Assembly: GCA_947476215.1 (NCBI GenBank)
Contig: CANJQI010000040.1
Span: 1 to 34,618, forward strand
Direction: 5' to 3'
DNA from: Betaproteobacteria bacterium
Lineage (GTDB): Bacteria; Pseudomonadota; Gammaproteobacteria; Burkholderiales; SG8-41
Length of the DNA: 34,618 bases
The notes beneath the pieces are model-generated. The model was not told the DNA's origin. It was given only the letters and a program-made list of their open reading frames with translations, and made no database searches. A program made the position numbers and the translations under genes. Positions 25,341 through 32,669 of the stretch are shown one piece after another. Positions within the stretch are counted from its first letter, which is position 1, and every line of letters starts with the position of its first letter.

Positions 25341-26477
25341 ATGTTTCTTCTCGAACACGACGCCAAGACCCTGCTGGCGGCACATGGTGCTGCCATGCCT
25401 GCCGGCGCGCTGCTGGAGAGCCTGGACTTTGACACCGCCACGCTGCCCGCGCCACCGTGGATGATCAAGGCGCAAATTCCCGTCGGTGGGCGCGGCAAGG
25501 CGGGCCTGATCCGAACCGCGAACAGTGCCGATGAATTGCGTGCGCATGCACGCGATATTCTGGGCAAGGTACATAAGGGCATGACAGTGCGCTCGTGCCG
25601 CGTCGAAACCCGTGTCGGGGGCGCTGATGAGACATATCTGAGTTTCATGCTCGACCCGGTGAGCGCTGGCGTGCGCATCATGGTCGCGGCGCAGGGCGGT
25701 GTGGAAATCGAAACGCTGGCCGCAACCGAAGGCGCGGTGCGCAACGAAGTGGCGATGCCGCGGCTGCACGATCTCAACGCATGCTGGGCACGTCTGACCG
25801 CGGGCTTTGCTCCTCATGTGGCCGCCGCGATCAACAGCGCGGGACCGGCACTGGCACGGGCGTTCCTTGAGGGTGAACTTTCACTGCTGGAAATCAATCC
25901 CTTGTTTGTACACAAGGACGGCACGTGGACCGCCGGCGACGCAAAGGTTGTAACCAACGACGACGCGATCTACCGCCAGCCTGTGTTGCGGGCGCTGCTC
26001 GAACAGCGCGCGGCTGCCTATCCGGAGGCATACCGTAAACACAGGCATGGCTGCGATTACGTGGTAGTCGATCCGGACGGTGAAATCGGGTTGCTGACCA
26101 CCGGGGCCGGCCTGTCCATGATGCTGATCGATGAACTTCGTGCAACAGGCCTGAAACCGTACAATTTTCTTGACGTGCGCACCAGCGGATTACGGGGCGA
26201 TGCAACGCGGCTCGTCAACGTCATCGAGTGGATTGCGGAGGGCAAACGCGTGCGCGTGCTGCTGGTCAACATATTCGCCGGCATTACTGACCTGAAGGAA
26301 TTCGCGCAGTTGCTGGTGGAAGCGCTGGCACGCATACCCCATATCAAGCTGCCAGTGGTGGCACGGCTGGTGGGCACCAATCTAGAAGCGGCGCGCGATT
26401 TTCTCGCCACGCACGGCATTCCCGTGTCGACCGAACTCGGCGTTGCGCTCGAACACGTAAGGCGCAAACTGGCATGA
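25341..26477 (+). CDS. SucC-like acyl-CoA ligase, ATP-grasp (beta) subunit
   Basis: The ATG at 25341 (MFLLEHDAKTLLAAHG) gives 378 residues (E. coli SucC 388). The ATP-grasp N-terminal half has MIKAQIPVGGRGKAGLI and a DETYLSFMLDP strand. The metal/nucleotide strand is SLLEINPLFV..DGTW.AGDAKV, where the family usually has ALDAK. The C-terminal ligase domain has LLTTGAGLSMMLIDEL and NFLDVRTSGL. Relatives include succinyl-CoA synthetase, malate-CoA ligase and acetate/acyl-CoA ligases. The accessory context (binding proteins, acyl-CoA dehydrogenase, no TCA genes) argues against a housekeeping TCA role. The TGA overlaps the next start as ATGA. Confidence 0.88.
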   Translation: MFLLEHDAKTLLAAHGAAMPAGALLESLDFDTATLPAPPWMIKAQIPVGGRGKAGLIRTANSADELRAHARDILGKVHKGMTVRSCRVETRVGGADETYLSFMLDPVSAGVRIMVAAQGGVEIETLAATEGAVRNEVAMPRLHDLNACWARLTAGFAPHVAAAINSAGPALARAFLEGELSLLEINPLFVHKDGTWTAGDAKVVTNDDAIYRQPVLRALLEQRAAAYPEAYRKHRHGCDYVVVDPDGEIGLLTTGAGLSMMLIDELRATGLKPYNFLDVRTSGLRGDATRLVNVIEWIAEGKRVRVLLVNIFAGITDLKEFAQLLVEALARIPHIKLPVVARLVGTNLEAARDFLATHGIPVSTELGVALEHVRRKLA

Positions 26478-27364
26478 CGATTTATCCACGCGTCGACAAC
26501 ACCACACGCGTCATCGTGCAGGGCATGACAGGGCGCGCCGGGCGCATGCACACGCGCATGATGCGCGAGTACGGCACCAACATTGTCGGTGGCGTATCCC
26601 CGAAATCGGATGTTGCGGACGTAGGCGGGGTTCCGGTGTTCGCCTCGTGTCGCGACGCCGTGGCGGCAACCGGCGCGACAGCCACCGTTGCGCTGGTGGG
26701 CCCGGCCCAGTTGCTGGGCGCAATCGAGGACGCGGCGCACGCCGGGATCAAACTGATCGTGACGCCGACCGAAGGCATGCCCGTGCACGATGCGCTGCGC
26801 GCGCGGGCCGTGACACGCGAAGCCGGTGCCATGTGGATAGGTGCGTCGACGCCCGGAATCGCGGTCGCGGGCCAAGCGAAGCTCGGCTTTCTTCCGGAAG
26901 CATCGCTGCTACCGGGGCCCCTGGGCCTGATGTCCAAAAGCGGCACGCTTTCCTACGAAGCCGGTTACCGGCTTGTGCAACGCGGCGTCGGCACGTCCGT
27001 ATGGACGGGGGTCGGCGGCGATCCGGTCAAGGGCACGCGCTATGCCGAGCTGGTGCCGTTCTACGCGGCGGACACCCAGACTGAAGCGCTGCTCATCATC
27101 GGCGAGATCGGCGGCAATGAGGAAGAAGATTTCGCCGCAACGCTTACCGAACACCGTTTCGCGAAACCGGTATTCGCATTGATAGCCGGGCGCAGCTCGC
27201 CTGAAGGCGTAACCATGGGACACGCCGGCGCACTGGTGCATGGCGGCCATGGCGGATGGGCTGCAAAAAAAGACGCGCTGGAAGCCGCCGGTGCGCAAGT
27301 GTTCGCATCGCTCGATGACATGACCAACGCCGTCGCGGCGTGGCACGCCTCGCGTTTAACATAG
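26474..27364 (+). CDS. SucD-like acyl-CoA ligase, CoA-binding (alpha) subunit
   Basis: This 296-residue partner (E. coli SucD 289) carries the CoA-binding GMTGRAGRMHTRMMREYGTN region, ITPTEGMP-type loop (IVTPTEGMPV), SKSGTLSYEA and the GEIGGNEEEDF loop. The catalytic phospho-histidine is H250 in MGHAGAL. With the beta subunit it would use ATP (or GTP) to phosphorylate this histidine and form an acyl-CoA; the acid is unknown. It is coupled to the upstream gene by an ATGA overlap. Its stop codon is part of the TAGGAG that serves as the ribosome binding site of the acyl-CoA dehydrogenase gene. Confidence 0.9.
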   Translation: MTIYPRVDNTTRVIVQGMTGRAGRMHTRMMREYGTNIVGGVSPKSDVADVGGVPVFASCRDAVAATGATATVALVGPAQLLGAIEDAAHAGIKLIVTPTEGMPVHDALRARAVTREAGAMWIGASTPGIAVAGQAKLGFLPEASLLPGPLGLMSKSGTLSYEAGYRLVQRGVGTSVWTGVGGDPVKGTRYAELVPFYAADTQTEALLIIGEIGGNEEEDFAATLTEHRFAKPVFALIAGRSSPEGVTMGHAGALVHGGHGGWAAKKDALEAAGAQVFASLDDMTNAVAAWHASRLT

Positions 27365-27376
27365 GAGAATCAACTC

Positions 27377-28543
27377 GTGGATTTCAAGATCAGTGATCAG
27401 CAACGCGAATTCGTCGAAGTCGTGCGCAAGGTTTGTCAAAAGGAATTCGCGCCGCGCGCCATCAAATACATAGACGGCACGTGGCCAGCCGAAAACATGA
27501 AACGGCTCGGAGAGATCGGCGTGCTCGGCATGTCGGTGCCTCAGGAATATGGCGGTTCCGGACTCGGCATACTCGACACCGTATTGATACTCGAGGAAAT
27601 CAGCAAGGTATGCTATGTCACGGCCATGGCGGTTCTCGGCGAAGTGGGCGTGCAATGCCGCATCATCAGCACCTATGCACCGGAATCCATCAAGCAGAAA
27701 ATCCTGCCGCGCGTCGCAACCGGCGAGGCCATACTCGCGATCTGCATGACCGAACCCAACGCCGGCACCGACGTGCGCAATTACACGACCAATACCGTGG
27801 TCAAGGGCGATCGCATCGTTATCAATGGCCGCAAGACGCTGATCAGCCGCGCCGACATCGCGGACATGTTCGTGGTCTTCACGCGCGTCAACAGCGTGCC
27901 GGACGCGGCGGGTATCGGTTGCGTGCTGATACCGGGGGGCGTCAAAGGGCTGGTCGCGGACGCCAAATATCACACCATGGGCGGCGAATTTCTGAGCGAA
28001 GTTCAGTTTAACGACATCGAGCTGCCACTGGAAAATCTGGTCATCCACGACCATGGACTCAAGCGGCTGATGAACGCATTCAACACCCAGCGCTGCCTGA
28101 ATCCCTCAATCTGCCTGGGGCTCGCCGAAGGCGCGCTCGAAGAAGCCGTCAAGTATCTGCGGGATCGCTCGGCATTCGGCCACCCTATTGGAGACTTTCA
28201 GGGCATGCGCTGGAAAGCGGCCGACATGTATATCCAGATCGAAGCCGCGCGCGGGTTGCTCTACCGCGCCGCGGTCAGCGGCGAACAGTTTCCCGACCCG
28301 ACGCTGGCGGCAATGGCGAAGATATACACCAATGAGATGAGCATACGCGTGACTTCCGAAGCCATACAGGTCCACGGCGGATACGGCTTTACCGACGAAT
28401 ATCCGGTATCGCGGTTTTTCCGCGGCACACGTTACGGCAGCCTCGGCGGCGGCACCACCGAAACACTGCGTAATCTGGTCGGCAAGAAGCTCGTCGAGGA
28501 TATGGATCTTGCGACGGGCGTGCTGGGTATGGACACGTTTTAG
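27377..28543 (+). CDS. Acyl-CoA dehydrogenase family protein, catalytic Glu positions replaced
   Basis: The GTG start at 27377 is set by TAGGAG upstream. The 388-residue protein has the full fold: N-terminal helical domain with SVPQEYGGSGLG, FAD-binding TEPNAGTDVRNY, and the C-terminal helical domain with DRSAFGHPIGDFQ and VHGGYGFTDEYPVSRFFR. In most short- and medium-chain enzymes the alpha-proton is removed by the Glu of a YEGT motif; here that site reads GGGT (G358). The alternative Glu used by isovaleryl- and long-chain enzymes (ERLVLA) aligns with Q238 in NTQRCLNPS. It may use another base, need a partner subunit or catalyse something else. It belongs to the ligase operon and would be expected to act on the acyl-CoA product. 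Confidence 0.88.
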   Translation: MDFKISDQQREFVEVVRKVCQKEFAPRAIKYIDGTWPAENMKRLGEIGVLGMSVPQEYGGSGLGILDTVLILEEISKVCYVTAMAVLGEVGVQCRIISTYAPESIKQKILPRVATGEAILAICMTEPNAGTDVRNYTTNTVVKGDRIVINGRKTLISRADIADMFVVFTRVNSVPDAAGIGCVLIPGGVKGLVADAKYHTMGGEFLSEVQFNDIELPLENLVIHDHGLKRLMNAFNTQRCLNPSICLGLAEGALEEAVKYLRDRSAFGHPIGDFQGMRWKAADMYIQIEAARGLLYRAAVSGEQFPDPTLAAMAKIYTNEMSIRVTSEAIQVHGGYGFTDEYPVSRFFRGTRYGSLGGGTTETLRNLVGKKLVEDMDLATGVLGMDTF

Positions 28544-28580
28544 CCCGCCCCGGGGCCCGGGACTTCCGCAGACACTGCTA

Positions 28581-29618
28581 TCAGTAAATGGCTTTCGGCC
28601 GCAGATACTGGTGACGGTCGATCGATTTCACGCCCAGTTTCTTGATTTCCGCGCCCTTTAACACGTCGAGTATCACTTCCGCGCCGGCATCGCCGCTGGC
28701 CCACAGTTTGCGATAGAAATCGGCCTGCCCCTGCAACTGCTCGCCGCGCACACCGACAATGATATCGCCGACCACCAGGCCGGCGTGCTCCGCCGGGCTT
28801 TCCGGCGATACGCGCGTGACTATCATCTTGCCCTGCAATTCCTGCGTGCTGACGCCCAGCCAAGGACGCGGATTGGCTGACGCTTTCCCCTGTGCGATCA
28901 GATCTCCCAATATGGGCTTGAGCAGATCGATGGGTACGAACATATTGCCGGGGACCTGCGCGCGCGCGCCGAGCGCATCACCGACCGCCAGCGACCCGAC
29001 GCCAAGCAGCTTGCCCTCTTTGTTGATAAGTGCCGCGCCCTGCCAGTTGACGGTCGCGGGTGCGGTAAAAATCGCTTCGTCCAGCATGTATTCCCAATAA
29101 CCCGCGAACTGCCGACGCGACACGACGAACGCGGGCGCGACACCATCAAAACCCACGATCAGAACCGGCTCGCGAGTGGCCAGTGCCGACGAATCGCCGA
29201 ACGAAATCGGTTTGATCGCCGGTGCCTTGACGGCGCGTATCAGGCCGAATCCGGTGGAATAGTCATAGGCAATGACGCTGGCAGGTACTGCCCGCCCGTC
29301 GGCAGCGGAAATCTGCACCGTCTGGGCTTCCTGTATGAGGTAGCCTATGGTCAGTATCAGTCCGCTCGAATCGATCACGATGCCGGTTCCTTCGCGTTCT
29401 GGTCCCAGCGTCGAACGGCTGCGCGCGTCGGGAACCGCGCGGGCGTTGACTCTGACCACCGAAAACTTGTCCACCGTCATCGCCTCACGACCCTCGGCCT
29501 GCGGTTCATCGGCGGCGATCGCGACACCGGACGAACTGACCAGACATGCAAACATCAGCAGCAACAGCGCTGCAATGGGCAATGCCAGCCTGCGAACTTC
29601 TGATAACGATCTCAACAT
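28581..29618 (-). CDS. Trypsin-like PDZ protein without a catalytic triad (pseudoprotease)
   Basis: This 345-residue envelope protein has a signal peptide or anchor (about 11-36, ending VAIA), a DegP/DegS-type double-barrel domain (about 70-240) and one PDZ domain (about 253-325, PRPWLGVSTQEL..PAEHAGLVVGDIIVGV). Aligned by eye to DegP, all three triad residues are replaced. The His of ILTNNHVI is Y93 (ILTIGYLI), the Asp of DPKSDIAL is G123 (DYSTGFGL), and the Ser of GNSGGALVN is Q193 (NWQGAALIN). The core is otherwise kept, so it looks like a maintained non-proteolytic binding protein rather than a decayed gene. It lies convergent to the acyl-CoA dehydrogenase and divergent to Bug 5. A role in sensing or scaffolding for the uptake system is inference. 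Confidence 0.86.
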   Translation of the reverse strand: MLRSLSEVRRLALPIAALLLLMFACLVSSSGVAIAADEPQAEGREAMTVDKFSVVRVNARAVPDARSRSTLGPEREGTGIVIDSSGLILTIGYLIQEAQTVQISAADGRAVPASVIAYDYSTGFGLIRAVKAPAIKPISFGDSSALATREPVLIVGFDGVAPAFVVSRRQFAGYWEYMLDEAIFTAPATVNWQGAALINKEGKLLGVGSLAVGDALGARAQVPGNMFVPIDLLKPILGDLIAQGKASANPRPWLGVSTQELQGKMIVTRVSPESPAEHAGLVVGDIIVGVRGEQLQGQADFYRKLWASGDAGAEVILDVLKGAEIKKLGVKSIDRHQYLRPKAIY

Positions 29619-29773
29619 GGCTTGCCTCCGTTTCCCTGATTGAATCCCATAAACGTGGACATCATATGCCTAGCCAATAACTACGGCAATCGCGCGAAAC
29701 GTGCGAAAATTCTCTTTCTTCATCTCTGTTCGGACCTGTACCGCCCGCTTGGCGACGCCGATTAGGAAATCTC

Positions 29774-30766
29774 ATGAAAAATCACCACCTGACCGACACT
29801 GTGACAATCGTGCTGCTAATGGCTTACGCCGGTGGCGCGATGTCCGCCGCGGCCGACTCGAGCCGCACCTACCCGTCCAAATCGATCCGCCTTCTAGTAC
29901 CGTTCCCACCCGGCGGCCCGAACGATATCCTGGGCCGTGTCATGGCGGCAAAATTGTCCGAACAGATGTCGCAGCAGGTTGTTATCGACAATCGCGGCGG
30001 CGCCGGTGGCATCATAGGCGCGGAACTTGCCGCGCGCGCCGCGCCCGATGGATACACGTTGTTCCTTGGCGGGACCGCATCACTGGCAATAAATCCCAAT
30101 CTGCGCAAGTCACTGCCCTATGACGCGATCAAGGATTTCGCAGCGGTGAGTCTGATAGGCACGGCGCCCAGCCTGCTTGCAATTCATCCGACGGTCGCCG
30201 CAAAAAGCGTGCAGGACCTGATAGCACTTGCCAAAGCCAAACCGGGCACACTCAATTTTGCTTCCGCGGGAATCGGCACCCCACCACACCTTGCCGGTGA
30301 ACTGTTCAATTCCATGGCAGGCGTCAAAATGGTGCACATCGCATACAAGGGCGGCGGCCCCGCGCTCACCGAATTGCTCGCCGGTCAGGTCGGAATATAT
30401 TTTTCCGGTATATCTTCCGTGCTGCCGTTCGTCAAGGATGGAAAACTGCGCGGTATCGCAGTCACCAGCGCCAAACGCACGGCGCTCATGCCCGACACCC
30501 CGACGGTCTCCGAATCGGGGCTGCCTGGTTACGAAGTGGGCAACTGGTATGCCATCGTCGTGCCGGCCGCGACACCAAAATCCATCGTGACGCGGCTCAA
30601 CGGCGAAATTCTCAAGGCGCTGGCGGTGCCCGAAATCAGAAAACGTTTCATCGACCTCGCCGCCGATCCGCTCGGCAGCACACCCGAGGAACTGCTCAAA
30701 TACCATCGCAGCGAACTCGACAAGTGGGCCAAAGTCATCAAGTCGGCGGGCATACAGCCTGAATAA
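29774..30766 (+). CDS. Bug/TctC-type solute-binding protein 5 (canonical loop)
   Basis: This 330-residue protein has a signal peptide (...GGAMSAAA) and the canonical first ligand loop VPFPPGGPNDILGR. The mid region has QVVIDNRGGAGGIIGAELAA, APDGYTLFLGG, YDAIKDFAAVSLIG and MVHIAYKGGGPALTELLAG. The C-terminus is WAKVIKSAGIQPE. It is closer to Bug 6 than to Bugs 1-4. The stop codon is 13 bp before a perfect hairpin, and the SDR gene starts 90 bp downstream. Confidence 0.94.
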   Translation: MKNHHLTDTVTIVLLMAYAGGAMSAAADSSRTYPSKSIRLLVPFPPGGPNDILGRVMAAKLSEQMSQQVVIDNRGGAGGIIGAELAARAAPDGYTLFLGGTASLAINPNLRKSLPYDAIKDFAAVSLIGTAPSLLAIHPTVAAKSVQDLIALAKAKPGTLNFASAGIGTPPHLAGELFNSMAGVKMVHIAYKGGGPALTELLAGQVGIYFSGISSVLPFVKDGKLRGIAVTSAKRTALMPDTPTVSESGLPGYEVGNWYAIVVPAATPKSIVTRLNGEILKALAVPEIRKRFIDLAADPLGSTPEELLKYHRSELDKWAKVIKSAGIQPE

Positions 30767-30779
30767 TGATTTATTTTTT

Positions 30780-30836
30780 ACCGCCAAGATCCTTTTTAAT
30801 ACCCCCTTGAGGGGTATTAAAAAGGATCTTGGCGGT
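30780..30836. repeat. Perfect 26-bp inverted repeat, 5-nt loop
   Basis: Arms at 30780-30805 and 30811-30836 are exact reverse complements (core GATCCTTTTTAATACCCC) around a CTTGA loop. It begins 13 bp after the Bug 5 stop and ends 20 bp before the SDR start; the SDR ribosome binding site GAAAGGAG follows at once. The + strand lacks a T-run after it, but an AT-rich run lies to its left. It could be a transcript-stabilising or attenuating hairpin, a terminator for leftward transcription, or the end of a small mobile element. Confidence 0.9.
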
Positions 30837-30856
30837 TAATTGAAAGGAGTCACAAA

Positions 30857-31630
30857 ATGGAACTGGGATTGAAAGGCAAAGTGGCCATAGTTACCGGTGG
30901 CACCGAGGGTATAGGCCGTGCAGCGGCATTCATGTTTGCGCGCGAAGGCGCCAAGATTGCGATCTGCGGACGAAAAACCGAGACCGTGAGTAAGGTGGTC
31001 AGCGACATCGAGGCAGCGGGTGGCGATGCATACGGCATGGCGACCGACATTCGAAAATCCGAGGATATTGACCGCTTCATGACCGCGGTTCTGGATAAAT
31101 TCGGCCGCATCGACATCCTGGTCAACAACGCCGGCACATCGCAGCGCGGCAACTTCCTGGAAGTCGACGACGCAACATGGGCCGCGGATCTTGATCTGAA
31201 GATCTTCGGCGCCATACGCTGCAGCCGCATCGCGATACCGCATATGCGCAAGCAGGGCGGCGGCCGCATCATCAACGTCACCAGCACCGGCGGCAAGCAA
31301 CCGCCCGCGAGCAGCATGCCCACCACCCTGTCGCGCGCGGCGGGACTGGCGCTGACCAAGGCGCTGTCCAAGGAATTTGCCCCCGACAACATACTCGTCA
31401 ACACCGTATGCATAGGCAAGGTCAAATCGGGTCAGCATGAGCGCCGCATCGTGCGCACCGGCACGACACCCGAGGCTTACTACGCAAAAGCCGGCAAGGA
31501 TATTCCCATGGGCCGCGTCGGCGAAACAGACGAAGCGGCGAATATCATCGTGTTTCTCGCGTCCGCGGCGGCCAGCTATGTCACGGGCACCAGCATCAAC
31601 ATAGACGGCGGCGTATCGGGAGTCCTGTAA
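30857..31630 (+). CDS. SDR family protein with altered catalytic tetrad
   Basis: The ATG at 30857 has GAAAGGAG upstream and gives 257 residues. The nucleotide site TGGTEGIG (13-20) and the NNAG strand (90-93) are intact, so NAD(P) binding is likely. The classical Asn-Ser-Tyr-Lys tetrad is not: Asn aligns with K115, Ser is present (S143, VTSTGG), and the YxxxK motif reads TTLSR (T156, R160). This resembles the 'BKR-like' SDR-like subgroup that also departs from the tetrad. Without Tyr and Lys a normal ketone/alcohol reaction is doubtful. Its stop overlaps the Bug 6 start by one base (TAATG), so the two are translationally coupled. Confidence 0.9.
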   Translation: MELGLKGKVAIVTGGTEGIGRAAAFMFAREGAKIAICGRKTETVSKVVSDIEAAGGDAYGMATDIRKSEDIDRFMTAVLDKFGRIDILVNNAGTSQRGNFLEVDDATWAADLDLKIFGAIRCSRIAIPHMRKQGGGRIINVTSTGGKQPPASSMPTTLSRAAGLALTKALSKEFAPDNILVNTVCIGKVKSGQHERRIVRTGTTPEAYYAKAGKDIPMGRVGETDEAANIIVFLASAAASYVTGTSINIDGGVSGVL

Positions 31631-32616
31631 TGAATTTATGGTCTATTCCGGCACTTATCGCCGTTTCGATTTCCATATTCGCACCGGCTTACGCCGCCTC
31701 GAGCAGCCCGGAACAAGCTTATCCCACCAGGCCGATCCGGTTCATCGTGCCATTTCCGCCCGGCGGCGGAAACGACACCATGGCGCGCACCGTGGGATAC
31801 AAATTGTACGAGGCGCTCGGTCAACAGGTCGTGATCGATAACCGCGCTGGCGCGGGCGGTGTCATAGGCGCCGAAACCGCCGCGCGCGCGGCTCCCGACG
31901 GCTACACCTTGTTCCTCGGCGGAGTCGGCAGCCACGGCGTCAATCCCAGCCTGAACCCGAAACTTCCCTATGATGCAGTCAAGGATTTTTCTCCGATCAG
32001 CCTGATCGGCGCAGCGCCCTTGCTGCTTGCCGTTCATCCGTCGGTGCAGGCCAAAACGGTCAAGGAACTCATACAACTCGCGAAAGCCAAGGCTGGTCAA
32101 CTGAACTTCGCCTCGAATGGGAAAGGCAGCTCTTCGCATCTCGCCGCAGAGATGTTCATGATGATGACCGAGACCAACATGGTGCATGTCCCTTACAAAG
32201 GACTGGCGCCCGCGCTCACCGACCTGCTGAGCGGCCAGGTGCAACTGATGTTTTCAAGCACGGTCGCGATACTGCCGCAAGTGCGCTCGGGCAAGCTGCG
32301 TCCGCTGGCGCTGACCGGTGCCACGCGATCGGCGGCGCTCGCCGATGTACCCACGGTTGCCGAAGCCGGCGTTGCCGGTTATGTGACGTCGTCATGGTAC
32401 GGCGTGCTCGCGCCGGCCGGCACGCCCAAGCCCATCGTCGACAGGCTGGCACGCGAAATTGCAAAAATCGTGCAGTTCCCGGAAGTGCGCGAGAAGCTTA
32501 CCAACGAAGGCGCCGAACCGGTGGGAAATTCTCCGGCGGAATTCGCGGCTCATATCAAAGGCGAGCTAGCACGCTGGGCCAAGGTTATCAAGCAGGCGCG
32601 CATCACACTGGACTGA
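31630..32616 (+). CDS. Bug/TctC-type solute-binding protein 6 (canonical loop)
   Basis: This 328-residue binding protein starts one base inside the SDR stop. It has a signal peptide (...IFAPAYA), the canonical loop VPFPPGGGNDTMAR, VIDNRAGAGGVIGAETAA, APDGYTLFLGGVGS, YDAVKDFSPISLIG, and the terminal ELARWAKVIKQARITLD. It is close to Bug 5 but not identical, so the two may have different ligands. It ends 53 bp before the PrpD-like gene, which suggests that the binding protein and the dehydratase serve the same pathway. Confidence 0.94.
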   Translation: MNLWSIPALIAVSISIFAPAYAASSSPEQAYPTRPIRFIVPFPPGGGNDTMARTVGYKLYEALGQQVVIDNRAGAGGVIGAETAARAAPDGYTLFLGGVGSHGVNPSLNPKLPYDAVKDFSPISLIGAAPLLLAVHPSVQAKTVKELIQLAKAKAGQLNFASNGKGSSSHLAAEMFMMMTETNMVHVPYKGLAPALTDLLSGQVQLMFSSTVAILPQVRSGKLRPLALTGATRSAALADVPTVAEAGVAGYVTSSWYGVLAPAGTPKPIVDRLAREIAKIVQFPEVREKLTNEGAEPVGNSPAEFAAHIKGELARWAKVIKQARITLD

Positions 32617-32669
32617 ACGATCGGTCTACACGCTTCCCTTACTCTTATCTTCACTCTCACACCCACCAC

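Noticed and set aside
25341-27364. Housekeeping succinyl-CoA synthetase (sucCD)
   Set aside because: Sequence blocks fit the superfamily, but the neighbours are accessory catabolic genes and the ALDAK strand is altered; a TCA role is not supported by context.
27356-28054. 232-codon minus-strand frame opposite the acyl-CoA dehydrogenase gene
   Set aside because: It is antisense to a clear, conserved gene and has no recognisable domain; His/Asp/Arg-rich composition is that of a shadow frame.
28544-28580. Terminator between the acyl-CoA dehydrogenase and pseudoprotease genes
   Set aside because: There is a GC-rich palindromic patch (CCCCGGGG), but no convincing stem with a T-run in either direction.
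32394-32669. N-terminal extension of the PrpD-like protein into Bug 6
   Set aside because: The extra residues lie in another frame of Bug 6; PrpD homologues begin near MTSKPKAPDRPLTLIADYM.
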